From NCBI GenBank assembly GCA_964631595.1, contig CAZVXL010000001.1:123699-187698 (forward strand): a DNA stretch of 64,000 nucleotides, in the 5' to 3' direction. The notes under the pieces are model-generated. The model was not told the origin of the DNA. It made no database searches and saw nothing but the letters and a program-made list of their open reading frames with translations. This stretch comes from UMGS1312 sp964631595. GTDB lineage: Bacteria; Bacillota; Clostridia; Oscillospirales; CAG-272. Below, in pieces: positions 52,244-60,944 of this stretch; positions within the stretch are counted from its first letter, which is position 1, and each line of letters opens with the position of its first letter. Position numbers and translations under genes: made by a program.

Positions 52244-53110
52244 ATGAGCGAATACATTATATTTGCGGATTCCGGATGCGATATCGCGCCCGAAATTCTT
52301 GCGGAATGGGGAGTACCCTACCAGCCGCTCATATTCAGATTTGTCGATTCCGAAGAAATATATAACGACGGTGATATTCCCGCCGATGAATTTTACAAGA
52401 AGATGAAGGAGGGGGCTGTCGCAAAGACCTCCGCCGTCAATTCCGAGGCTTTTTCAGCCGCGTTCGATTCCATTCTCGCCTCCGGCAAGGATCTGCTCTA
52501 CATCGGCTTTTCGTCGGCACTCAGCACCACCTACAACTCCGCACGTCTTGCCGCCGAGCAGCTTCGTGAGAAGTATCCCGAGCGAAAGCTTATAACCGTG
52601 GATTCTCTCTGCGCCTCTGCCGGTCTCGGACTTCTTATCTATCTTGCCGTACAGAAGAAAAACGAGGGTGCCGACATTGACGAGGTAGCCGAGTTCGTTG
52701 AAGCCACAAAGCTTCATATATGCCACTGGTTCACGGTTGACGATCTTGTATATCTGAAGCGCGGAGGACGCATAAATGCCGCATCCGCCTTCTTCGGAAA
52801 TGCACTCGGCATCAAGCCCGTTATGCACGTTGACGACGAAGGACATCTTGTTCCCGTCGCGAAGGTTCGCGGCAGAAAGACCTCACTTACTTCCCTTCTC
52901 GACAGCTACTCAAAGCTTGCCGTCGAGCCCGACGGAGGCACGGTATTCATGTGTCAGGGTGATTCCCGGGACGATGCGGCGGAGCTCGCACGTCGGATCA
53001 AGGAAAAGCACGGCGTGGAAGTAAAAATAATCGCGGACATCGGTGCCGTCATCGGCTCTCACTCCGGTCCGGGTACGATCGCTGTATTCTTCGTGGGAAA
53101 AGAGCGATAA
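52244..53110 (+). CDS. fakB: DegV-family fatty-acid-binding protein (FakB)
   Basis: 288 residues. DegV fold with TSAVNSEAF, IGFSSALSTTYNSARLA and the lipid-pocket motif YLKRGGRI; C-terminal HSGPGTIAVFF. FakB proteins present an exogenous fatty acid to the kinase FakA for phosphorylation and phospholipid synthesis. AAAGGAG upstream; 46 bp before fakA. Confidence 0.93.
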   Translation: MSEYIIFADSGCDIAPEILAEWGVPYQPLIFRFVDSEEIYNDGDIPADEFYKKMKEGAVAKTSAVNSEAFSAAFDSILASGKDLLYIGFSSALSTTYNSARLAAEQLREKYPERKLITVDSLCASAGLGLLIYLAVQKKNEGADIDEVAEFVEATKLHICHWFTVDDLVYLKRGGRINAASAFFGNALGIKPVMHVDDEGHLVPVAKVRGRKTSLTSLLDSYSKLAVEPDGGTVFMCQGDSRDDAAELARRIKEKHGVEVKIIADIGAVIGSHSGPGTIAVFFVGKER

Positions 53111-53156
53111 GTCCCAGCCCGCACACCCAAACATTTCATTAAGGAGTTCTTTGTCG

Positions 53157-54869
53157 ATGTTCAAAAAGAAAAAAAGTGATGGCGTCAAAGATTCTAAAAA
53201 GAATTATAAAGATATAAAGCTTCTCGGCGGTGAGCTTTTCTCGAAAATGGCTATTGGCGGTGCCGCCATGCTTCGCGCAAATGCCGAGGAGGTAAACAGG
53301 CTCAACGTATTCCCCGTTCCCGACGGAGACACGGGTGACAACATGAAGATGACTATCGAAGGCGGCGTTGCCGCTCTCGGTGCCGTTGATTCCGACGACC
53401 TCTCCGCCGTTGCGGGCACGCTCTCGCGCGGTATGCTTCTCGGTGCAAGAGGCAACTCCGGCGTTATCCTCTCGCAGTTTTTCGCGGGAATAGCCAAGGG
53501 CTTTGAATCAAAGGAAAAGGCAGATGCCGTGGCTATCACCCGTGCGTTTGAGCGCGGTGTTAAGCAGGCATACGGCTCCGTAATGACCCCGACCGAGGGA
53601 ACGATACTGACCGTTGCACGTGAGGCGGTGGAGTACGCGGCAAAGCGCACCTCTCCCGAGAGCACGCCGCGCAGCTTCTTCTCCGATCTTATGAAGGAGA
53701 TGCGCGCCTCTCTTGACCGCACTCCCGATATCCTTCCCGTCCTCAAGGAGGCTGGAGTGGTCGACAGCGGCGGAGCGGGTCTTCTCTGCATCATGGACGG
53801 CTTCAATCGCGTATTGAACGGTGAAGAGATCGACGCAAGCGATACGCCCGACTCGACCTCATTCTCCGCCAAGACCGCGGCTGTCAGTTCATTCAATGCA
53901 GACAGCGAAATGACCTTCGGATACTGCACCGAGCTGCTTCTCCAGCTCACACATAAGAAGTGCGATATTGATGCCTTTGACATTGAGCCGCTGAAGGAAT
54001 TTCTCTCGCAGGTCGGTGATTCGATAGTTGCGTTCAAAACGGAAAGCATAGTAAAGATCCACGTTCACACGTTCACGCCCGACAAGGTGCTGGCGTACTG
54101 TCTGAACTACGGTGAATTTCTGACTGTCAAGATCGAAAATATGTCCGTTCAGCACACAGAGCTTGACAAGGGTGATGCCGGAGATACCGATGCACCGCCG
54201 GAGAAAAAATACGGTGTTGTAGCCGTCACAAGCGGCCCCGGCATTGAAAATCTGTTCCTTGAGCTCGGAACGGATGCCATCGTCGAAGGCGGACAGACGC
54301 AAAATCCGTCCACAAACGATTTTCTCGATGCCTTTGCCAAGGTATCCGCGGAGCACATCTTCGCGTTCCCCAACAACGGAAACATCCTTATGGCGGCACA
54401 GCAGGCGGCTGAGCTGTACACAAAGGCAACTGTCCACGTAATTCCGTCAAAGAACATCGGGACAGGCTATGTTGCAGTATCCTCCGCAAACTTCGATGCC
54501 GAGACTCCCGAGGAGATCATCTCGGAGATGACGGATGCGATGGCAAGAGTCACCGCAGGATACATCTCCCCCTCCATCAGAGATGCCGACATGAACGGTA
54601 TCCACATCTCAAAGGGCGACACGATCGGTGTCATCGAAAAGGAGATCGTTATATCCGATGCCGACAGGATATCGGCGGCGATCCGTCTTGCTTCAATGCT
54701 GCTCGACGATCCCGACAGATTCATGCTGACGGTATTCCGCGGCAAGGATGCCACGGACGAGGATGCCGCAGAGCTGCAAAGTCAGCTCGGTGAGAGGTAT
54801 CCCGATGCCGAGATCTACTTCATTGACGGCGGTCAGGAGATCTACCCGTTCATATTCGCTGTTGAATAA
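53157..54869 (+). CDS. fakA: fatty acid kinase FakA (DAK2-domain protein)
   Basis: 570 residues from ATG 53157 (AAGGAG ten bases upstream). A Lys-rich N-terminus is followed by the DAK2/DhaL kinase domain with NVFPVPDGDTGDNM (ATP/Mg2+ binding), ARGNSGVILSQFF, and SGGAGLLCIMDGF; then the middle and C-terminal DegV-binding domains. Phosphorylates FakB-bound fatty acid. Adjacent fakB supports this assignment. Confidence 0.93.
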   Translation: MFKKKKSDGVKDSKKNYKDIKLLGGELFSKMAIGGAAMLRANAEEVNRLNVFPVPDGDTGDNMKMTIEGGVAALGAVDSDDLSAVAGTLSRGMLLGARGNSGVILSQFFAGIAKGFESKEKADAVAITRAFERGVKQAYGSVMTPTEGTILTVAREAVEYAAKRTSPESTPRSFFSDLMKEMRASLDRTPDILPVLKEAGVVDSGGAGLLCIMDGFNRVLNGEEIDASDTPDSTSFSAKTAAVSSFNADSEMTFGYCTELLLQLTHKKCDIDAFDIEPLKEFLSQVGDSIVAFKTESIVKIHVHTFTPDKVLAYCLNYGEFLTVKIENMSVQHTELDKGDAGDTDAPPEKKYGVVAVTSGPGIENLFLELGTDAIVEGGQTQNPSTNDFLDAFAKVSAEHIFAFPNNGNILMAAQQAAELYTKATVHVIPSKNIGTGYVAVSSANFDAETPEEIISEMTDAMARVTAGYISPSIRDADMNGIHISKGDTIGVIEKEIVISDADRISAAIRLASMLLDDPDRFMLTVFRGKDATDEDAAELQSQLGERYPDAEIYFIDGGQEIYPFIFAVE

Positions 54870-54877
54870 TTCAAAGA

Positions 54878-54908
54878 GGCTTGCGGCTCACTGCCGTAAG
54901 CCCTTTTT
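54878..54908 (+). terminator. terminator of fakBA
   Basis: 10-bp stem (54878-54887 with 54893-54902, one G.T pair) and CTTTTT. Confidence 0.85.
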
Positions 54909-54931
54909 GCTCCTTGCCGAGGTATCTTCGC

Positions 54932-54960
54932 TTGACTTTTGGTAAATTATTGTTTATAAT
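54932..54960 (+). promoter_or_regulatory. sigma-A promoter of the polymerase operon
   Basis: TTGACT (54932-54937), 17 bp, TATAAT (54955-54960). Confidence 0.87.
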
Positions 54961-55015
54961 ATACCTTGTCTTACAATGAATCATATTTTCGTCCAAAGTG
55001 CGAACGGAGACTGAC

Positions 55016-56401
55016 ATGATCTACTTATGGGCCCTTATCGGGCTTTTGTTCACCCTCTTACTTTTGAGAGGCAAGGGTATAAGACCGCACAACCTTGTCT
55101 GGGCTGTTCTTCCTATCGACGGCTACGGCCCCGTCTTGTTCGGTTTTACCGTAAAGCCTATCTATATCGTCTCGTTTCTTCTTGTTTTTTTTGCTCTGGT
55201 ACGGCGCGAGTTTCATCTCAAGCTGACAAAGTCAATGTTCCTTCTCACCTCTCTTTTCGGAATACTCATAACGCTGTCCCTGCTTCTGCGCGGCAACGGC
55301 GCCATCGGCTCCGATTTGAGGGTATACGGTCTGTTTTTCCTCGCCGTGATATCAGCGACAGCCTCGCTTTCGCTCGTTCGGGACAAGGATGACATCAGAC
55401 AGATACAGGAGGTATTCATCGCCTCGTCGGTAGGCTTCGGACTGCTTTTCATCATACTGTATCTTCTCTACTCTGTCGGCATAGATCTTCCCGCAGCGGT
55501 TTCGGACCATTCCGAGCTTGAGGGCTCTGTATTCTTCGTCTACACGACGATGCGCAACCGTGTTCTGTCCTCTGCACTCCGTCTGCGCGGATTCTGCGTT
55601 GAGGCAAACGCCGCCAATATATCCTTTATTATCGGACTTTCCTCCATGCTCGGAAAATCGGTCAAGGAGGGCTTTCGCTTCAAGCATCTGCTGTTTTCAG
55701 CCGTGCTCATCTTCAATATATTCCTGACTCAGTCTCGCTCCGCGTTGCTCATCGCCGCTGCTGTTTGCGTGATATATCTTTTCCGATTCATCTGGACGAA
55801 GGATCCGTCCCGCAAGGGCTTCACTCTTTCCCTGTTCGGTGCGCTGTTTCTCACCGCAGTCGCAGGAGTATTTATGCTCAGAAACGGCATATTCGACAAG
55901 CTCTACTCTCTCCTTCCCTCAAGCTTTTCGGAGCGCGCCTCGCTGAACGATACCTACGGAAGATTTTCGCTTTGGAGGGAGTCGCTGTCTCTGCTCTTTG
56001 ACGGAAACTGGCTGTCCGGTGTCGGCATGGGTAATCTGCCGCTTCTGTCGCGGCTTGAAAAGGATGCACACAACACCGTTATTGAGGTGCTATGCTCCTC
56101 GGGACTTCTTGTCGGTGCCTTCTACATTCTCTATATGTTGATCCCGCCCTTCTATGCCGTAAAATATGTATTTTTGTGCAAGAAGACCGCTCCCGACACC
56201 GCCTTCGACATATCCACCCTCATCATCTCCTACATCGGCTCGGCTCTGATGCTGTTGACGATATCAAATGTAGTATCACTGTACTTCATCTACATGGCTA
56301 CCATGTTCTACATCATTCCCGAGTATCTCATCGAAATATCCCATGAGCAGATGACGCTTCCCGATATGCCTGCCGTCGGCAGAGGCGGCACATCATTATG
56401 A
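55016..56401 (+). CDS. Wzy/O-antigen-ligase-like membrane protein
   Basis: 461 residues, ATG 55016 with GGAGA upstream. About ten to twelve membrane helices. A large extracytoplasmic loop around 300-350 ends in the Wzy_C-type motif (NDTYGRFSLWRESLSLLFDGNWLSGVGMGNLP, later DAHNTVIEVLCSSGLL), where conserved Arg and His residues of O-antigen ligases and polymerases lie. Probably polymerises or transfers a lipid-linked surface polysaccharide. Overlaps the next gene by four bases (ATGA). Confidence 0.85.
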   Translation: MIYLWALIGLLFTLLLLRGKGIRPHNLVWAVLPIDGYGPVLFGFTVKPIYIVSFLLVFFALVRREFHLKLTKSMFLLTSLFGILITLSLLLRGNGAIGSDLRVYGLFFLAVISATASLSLVRDKDDIRQIQEVFIASSVGFGLLFIILYLLYSVGIDLPAAVSDHSELEGSVFFVYTTMRNRVLSSALRLRGFCVEANAANISFIIGLSSMLGKSVKEGFRFKHLLFSAVLIFNIFLTQSRSALLIAAAVCVIYLFRFIWTKDPSRKGFTLSLFGALFLTAVAGVFMLRNGIFDKLYSLLPSSFSERASLNDTYGRFSLWRESLSLLFDGNWLSGVGMGNLPLLSRLEKDAHNTVIEVLCSSGLLVGAFYILYMLIPPFYAVKYVFLCKKTAPDTAFDISTLIISYIGSALMLLTISNVVSLYFIYMATMFYIIPEYLIEISHEQMTLPDMPAVGRGGTSL

Positions 56402-57642
56402 AAATAACCGCCAACTCCGGCAATAACGCAGAGAGCTACGTTTTATTGCCGGAGCTTTCACGTATTATCTGCGACGGCGAGGAGCTCTCCCGCATCACCT
56501 CAAACGCCTTCGCCACTGCCGGCTCAAAAAGCAGGAAGCTCCTGCTTTCGGCAAGGGAGCTTCTGAATTCCGCTTACCCGAGCGGCACATTCAAATGCGG
56601 ATGCGCCGAGGATATTGCCTATGCCCTCGAACAAATATGCAGTCTCGGGAGCATTTTCCCCGCAGACGATACGTATCTGCTCCTTCCCGGTGCAATCATG
56701 CCTCCGTCCCACATTGATCCGAGCCTTATTCCGGAAAATGTATACAGGCGCATCACGAATATCGGCGGAGATATCACGGTTGATATCACCGACAGCAGGA
56801 GCGCCGAATTTGCATCAAGGCTTCTCCGCTCAGCGGGCGGCACCGCATCGGTGAGCATCGTAGCGGACAGGCTTATCCCCGCCTCGGTTTCCTCCGCCGC
56901 ATCGGCACTGTGGAGCTCGGGAGCATCGGTGACGTTCTGCAATCGCACGAACGCCTTTAGGCTTCTCGGATTTGACGGAGCTCCCGTAGTCTTCGACGGA
57001 GCCGTCTTCCCCTCGGGCGATGCGGTAATAAGGCAGATGCCGCTTGATCCCGAGCTTTTCAACGGCTGTACCTCCCCGTTCCTTTACGGCACAGTCAAGG
57101 CTGTCACCGACGAGATCCTCTCGAACGAGTTCTCGCGCCGATACTACGACACGGGAAAAGGGCGCGGTCGGTATCAGCCGCGCAAATACAGCCCACTTCC
57201 CGCGCCTTGGTTCTGCTGCTGCAAATGTGCATTTCAAAATCCGAGGAACGCACGCACGGGTGCCGCCCTCGTCGGCACTCCAAAGCACGATATACTTCTG
57301 CTCCGTCTCGGTGATATACGCACTCTCGACCCGTGCAATCCCCCGAGAACGCTTATCAAATACTTCTCCGCGGCAAGCACCGTTTTCGCAAACGACTACC
57401 CGTTCAGGCTGATACCGTATTACCGTGAGACTGTCCGTATTGACAGTCTTCGGGAGCTGTCCGATGCACTTGTCGCTCACGCAGAAACAGTATGCGGGCT
57501 TTCGGTATGCTCCGTTCTTGAGCTTGTGCCGTCGCGCTTCTTCGAATTCCCCGCCCCGTCTGTGCTCTCCTCGCTCATTTCCGGATTCTTTGGGCTTGGC
57601 GGAGCCGCCATACACCTTTCAAGAGGAGGTCAAGAGTCTTGA
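56398..57642 (+). CDS. unrecognised protein between polymerase and ManA
   Basis: 414 residues, translationally coupled to both neighbours (ATGA at the start, TTGA at the end). Soluble, no signal peptide or membrane helix. The first 240 residues look alpha/beta with DITVDITDSRSAEFASRLLRS and SVSIVADRLIPASVSSAASALWS, perhaps a radical-SAM-like or phosphosugar-binding barrel, but no cluster motif is seen. A short CCCKC cysteine run lies near residue 280, flanked by YSPLPAPWF and FQNPRNARTG. No family assigned. Coupling to a Wzy-like polymerase and a phosphomannose isomerase suggests a part in surface polysaccharide synthesis. Confidence 0.8.
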   Translation: MKITANSGNNAESYVLLPELSRIICDGEELSRITSNAFATAGSKSRKLLLSARELLNSAYPSGTFKCGCAEDIAYALEQICSLGSIFPADDTYLLLPGAIMPPSHIDPSLIPENVYRRITNIGGDITVDITDSRSAEFASRLLRSAGGTASVSIVADRLIPASVSSAASALWSSGASVTFCNRTNAFRLLGFDGAPVVFDGAVFPSGDAVIRQMPLDPELFNGCTSPFLYGTVKAVTDEILSNEFSRRYYDTGKGRGRYQPRKYSPLPAPWFCCCKCAFQNPRNARTGAALVGTPKHDILLLRLGDIRTLDPCNPPRTLIKYFSAASTVFANDYPFRLIPYYRETVRIDSLRELSDALVAHAETVCGLSVCSVLELVPSRFFEFPAPSVLSSLISGFFGLGGAAIHLSRGGQES

Positions 57643-58541
57643 ACACCGTATCCCCCGTTCATCTTATCGGAGCAAAGCTATCGCCCATCTGGAGCGGTGA
57701 GAGCCTATGTAAAAAATACAGCTCATTCTCGGACTGCGGACGTGTCGGTGAGGTATGGCTGACATCTGTCACGGATGACTGCCCTGCATACGTCCGACAC
57801 TTCGGACAGTTCATACCGTTTGCCGAGTATCTGCGCCTATGCGGGCTTGAAGCGCCTCCGCTCGTAAAGCTGCTCGACACCTCGCTCCCGCTCTCCGTAC
57901 AGATCCATCCCGATCGCGAAGCCGCCGCAAGGCACGGCGGTATCCCGAAAAGCGAATTATGGTACATTCTGAGCGCCGCACCCGATGCTCACATACTCTA
58001 CGGGACAAAGGAAGGTCTCACGGAGGGAGATGTCAGAGATGCGATATTTGACGGGAGCATTGAGGAAAAGCTTTGCAGGATAAACGTCAAGGTCGGTGAG
58101 GTATATATGCTCCCGTCCGGAATGCTCCATTCCCTCGGAGCGGGGATCACCGTGCTTGAGGTGCAAAATCTTGCGGGAAGCACATACCGTGTAAAGGATA
58201 TCGCCGGCACACGTGAGGTACACACCGTCGAGGCATCCGACAGTCTTCACATTTACACCGAGGCGGATGCCGCCGCGCTTGCGCTCTCGGATATGTCGCG
58301 CCTGAGGAAGAAGCGTCTTGTCGGCACAGTCCTTGCCGCTACGCCCGATTTTGCCGTCACGCGTTATTCCGCCGAGCACGGCAGAAGCACTCTCACCGTC
58401 TCCGCGGGAGTCTGTATGTTTTGTGAGCGCGGAGGCGGAAGTGCCGAGGGCACGGAATTTTTCGCCGGCGATTCGCTTTTCTTCGGATACGAGGGCACGC
58501 TTACTCTTAACGCGGGCTCATGCGTGATATTCACCGCCTGA
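57639..58541 (+). CDS. manA: mannose-6-phosphate isomerase, class I
   Basis: 300 residues. The start is TTG 57639, about nine bases after GAGGAGG, overlapping the previous stop; no ATG lies near. Cupin-type enzyme interconverting mannose-6-P and fructose-6-P. Zinc ligands fit the LSVQIHPD (Gln, His), KSELWYI (Glu) and SGMLHSLGAG (His) motifs. Shorter than E. coli ManA but typical for Firmicutes. Feeds mannose nucleotides, in keeping with the polymerase upstream. Confidence 0.9.
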   Translation: MNTVSPVHLIGAKLSPIWSGESLCKKYSSFSDCGRVGEVWLTSVTDDCPAYVRHFGQFIPFAEYLRLCGLEAPPLVKLLDTSLPLSVQIHPDREAAARHGGIPKSELWYILSAAPDAHILYGTKEGLTEGDVRDAIFDGSIEEKLCRINVKVGEVYMLPSGMLHSLGAGITVLEVQNLAGSTYRVKDIAGTREVHTVEASDSLHIYTEADAAALALSDMSRLRKKRLVGTVLAATPDFAVTRYSAEHGRSTLTVSAGVCMFCERGGGSAEGTEFFAGDSLFFGYEGTLTLNAGSCVIFTA

Positions 58542-58551
58542 ATACAGAACA

Positions 58552-58585
58552 TAAAAAGACTCAGCCGAGATCGGCTGAGTTTTTT
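58552..58585. terminator. bidirectional terminator between manA and the MATE gene
   Basis: Perfect 9-bp stem (58559-58567 with 58572-58580) with A-run and T-run on its two sides; the T-run overlaps the MATE stop codon. Confidence 0.92.
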
Positions 58586-59939
58586 ATTCGGCTGTGAGTC
58601 TCGCAAGATACGGGACAGTCAGTACAAGTGAGACGGCAAGGGCAAGAACGTCCGCAAGCGGAGTTGCCCACGCGATGCCTTTTATTCCGATAAAGGTATT
58701 CAGAAGCAGCATGAGCGGTATGTCAAGTCCGCCCTTACGCAAAAGAGACAGTGCAAGCGGCTGCACCCTCTTTCCCGTTGCCTGAAATACCGTGATCGCA
58801 AGAAAATTCAGTGCGGTGGTCGGGCAGGCAAGGCAGACTATGCGCAGAAAATCACACCCGTACGATACTGTTTCGGGATCGTCGATAAAGCACGCCGTGA
58901 TCGGTTTTGCACCGAAAAGCATCAGTGCCGTACCGAGTATCGCCGCAGTGAGGCAGTAGGTCAAAAGAACTCTGAGAGCCGCGCCCATTCGCTTGCGGTC
59001 ACCCGAGCTGTAATTATACCCGATGAGGGGCAAAGCACCCTGTGTAGTACCCTGCGCTATCGCAAACGCAATAAGGTCTATCTTCTTGGCAATTCCCATG
59101 CCAGCGACCGCTTCGTTTGAATATCCGGAAATTATCTTATTGAGTGTGAGGTTTGACAGTGTGCTCATGAGCATCATCAAGAAGCTCGCAAGCCCGACTG
59201 TGATCACCTCTGTGGGAATACCCTCTCCGAGGGTATAGTACCTCGGGGACGGTGTAACGGTGCTCTTGCCTCTGATCCTATACAAAAATGCGAAGAAATA
59301 TACCGTTGCCGCAACATTTGAAAGCATGGTCGCTATGGCAGCGCCCGTTATTTCCATATCAAGGGCAAAAATAAAGATCGGGTCGAGGATTATATTGAGC
59401 ACGCCTCCGAGAGCAACGCCGAAGCTTGCCTGTACCGAATAGCCCTCCGCACGGATAAGATTCGCAAGCGCGGAATTAAGGACGGTCGGGACTGCTCCGA
59501 CACCGACAGTCCAGAACACATACGATGAGCAAAAGCCGAAGGTCGCCTCATCGGTACCGAGCAGAGGAAGCAGTGTGCCCCTCAGAAGGACTGCCGCCGT
59601 ACCGTAAGCAAACGACAGAGCCGCCGCAGTCCAAATGCAGAAGGCGGATGCTCTTTTCGCCTTTTCTCTGTCTCCGACACCGAGACAGCGTGAGATAAGG
59701 CTCGATCCGCCGATACCGAACAGATTTGCAAATGCGGTCAAGAATATAAACACGGGCATGGCAAGAGTTGCCGCCGCGACCTGATTCGGATCACCGAGCT
59801 TACCGATAAAAAAGGTGTCCGCCATATTATAGACCACCGTGATAAGCTGTGCTGCAACAGTCGGAAATGCAAGTGAGAGCACTGCCCTTCCGACCGGTAC
59901 CGACGAAAACAGCTTCTCCTTTTCCATATTCTCGCTCAA
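58584..59939 (-). CDS. MATE-family multidrug/metabolite exporter
   Basis: 451 residues from TTG 59939, eight bases after AAGGAGG; an ATG four codons later is poorly placed for that site. Twelve membrane helices in two MatE repeats (SLAFPTVAAQLITVVYNMADTFFIG and, in the second half, GLASFLMMLMSTLSNLTLN). Na+ or H+ coupled; substrate unknown. The preceding 134 bp hold strong RNA hairpins but no clear promoter. Confidence 0.92.
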   Translation of the reverse strand: MSENMEKEKLFSSVPVGRAVLSLAFPTVAAQLITVVYNMADTFFIGKLGDPNQVAAATLAMPVFIFLTAFANLFGIGGSSLISRCLGVGDREKAKRASAFCIWTAAALSFAYGTAAVLLRGTLLPLLGTDEATFGFCSSYVFWTVGVGAVPTVLNSALANLIRAEGYSVQASFGVALGGVLNIILDPIFIFALDMEITGAAIATMLSNVAATVYFFAFLYRIRGKSTVTPSPRYYTLGEGIPTEVITVGLASFLMMLMSTLSNLTLNKIISGYSNEAVAGMGIAKKIDLIAFAIAQGTTQGALPLIGYNYSSGDRKRMGAALRVLLTYCLTAAILGTALMLFGAKPITACFIDDPETVSYGCDFLRIVCLACPTTALNFLAITVFQATGKRVQPLALSLLRKGGLDIPLMLLLNTFIGIKGIAWATPLADVLALAVSLVLTVPYLARLTAE

Positions 59940-59981
59940 GCTGACCCCCTCCTTTCCGCATCTGACTCAAAAGCCGCACTA

Positions 59982-60021
59982 AGGCTATCATTCACACTTG
60001 ATACGGTGTGAATGATAGCCT
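59982..60021. repeat. perfect 16-bp inverted repeat between darA and the MATE gene
   Basis: 59982-59997 pairs fully with 60006-60021 around an 8-nt loop. No T-run follows on either strand. A second stem (CTCGGGC/GCCCGAG with an inner GGCT/AGCC, about 60028-60072) lies between it and the darA stop. Together they could be an unconventional terminator for darA or a leader element for the MATE gene. Confidence 0.75.
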
Positions 60022-60073
60022 ACGCTTGCCTATCGGCTCGGGCTCGGCTACGCTGAAAGCCCATGCCCGAGGC

Positions 60074-60400
60074 TCAGAATTTTTCCATATCCTCCACGTT
60101 CAGCACAAAGACGGTAGCGCCCGACACGTTGACCTCCTCGGGGAGAGAGGAGTCCTGCACGCCCCTGCCGAGAGATTCGGTAGTCATGACCTGCTTCTTT
60201 CTTGTGAGCGAATGCTCCCTTATGATCTCCTTGGCGCGGTCGATCCTCTCATCCGACGAGCCGATGAGCAGGGTGGTATTCCCCGTCATGAGAAAGCCGC
60301 CCGTGGTGGAGAGCTTTGTTACGGTGTAATACTCTCTTGTGAGATGTGCCGCGACCGCAGGGCTGTCATCGTTGTTGATAATCGCAATTATAAGTTTCAT
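60074..60400 (-). CDS. darA: cyclic-di-AMP receptor, PII-like (DarA/PstA)
   Basis: 108 residues. PII-like fold with TKLSTTGGFLMTGNTTLLIGS, the motif that binds c-di-AMP in DarA/PstA, a B-loop ending near TESLGRG, and a C-terminal VSGATVFVLNVEDMEKF strand. GAGGAG upstream. Last gene of an operon with an ABC exporter and a DUF1854 protein, 39 bp after the latter. Confidence 0.92.
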   Translation of the reverse strand: MKLIIAIINNDDSPAVAAHLTREYYTVTKLSTTGGFLMTGNTTLLIGSSDERIDRAKEIIREHSLTRKKQVMTTESLGRGVQDSSLPEEVNVSGATVFVLNVEDMEKF

Positions 60401-60439
60401 ATATTACTCCTCAAATCAATTGTAAAATATGCGGTAATA

Positions 60440-60931
60440 TCAAATATCGGTTTGGATAAGCTTGATGCTGCGGCTGTCAAGCTGATACAGATCCGGTATC
60501 TCGTATCGGTTATCCTTGGAATCAGTCATGAGGATACGCTTATCGTAGAACATCTTGATGGACTGAAGCACGTTTGTCATCTCAAAGGAGAATTCCCCGC
60601 GATCGGTATCAACAGTCCATGACCACACATTGTGGGAGGAATCGTCCTTTTTAATGATCCTCGTTATCTTCGGGATCCTGTAGTATTCCCACAGGCACCG
60701 CTGAAGCACCTCTCTCTGGTCGCTCGGCAGATCGTCGATATGCCTCAGAATAAAGCGTTCCTCACCCTTATCGTCAAGGAAGGTGATATAATCGTTTACG
60801 CCCGTAACGGGAAACAGTCTGCGCGGCTCAAGATTCTCAAGCTTCTCGCCGTTATACAGCTCCGCATCAATGAATATTCGGTCGTGGCACGTGATACGTA
60901 CATCGTTTCCGGTCAAAAATGTTGTCGGCAT
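60440..60931 (-). CDS. DUF1854 protein, partner of the ABC exporter
   Basis: 163 residues from ATG 60931, after AGGAGG. Contains DUF1854 features: LFPVTGVNDYITFLDDKGEERFIL, LWEYYRIPKITRI, WTVDTDRGEFSFEM and a final YQLDSRSIKLI. In other bacteria DUF1854 genes are paired with ABC exporters, including cyanophycin-linked clusters; no cyanophycin genes are seen here. Function unknown, probably a dedicated accessory of the exporter, 13 bp upstream. Confidence 0.85.
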   Translation of the reverse strand: MPTTFLTGNDVRITCHDRIFIDAELYNGEKLENLEPRRLFPVTGVNDYITFLDDKGEERFILRHIDDLPSDQREVLQRCLWEYYRIPKITRIIKKDDSSHNVWSWTVDTDRGEFSFEMTNVLQSIKMFYDKRILMTDSKDNRYEIPDLYQLDSRSIKLIQTDI

Positions 60932-60944
60932 TGCACTCTCCTCC

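Noticed and set aside
56398..57642. Radical SAM assignment for the unknown protein because of CCCKC
   Set aside because: The spacing does not fit CxxxCxxC and no SAM-binding motif follows.
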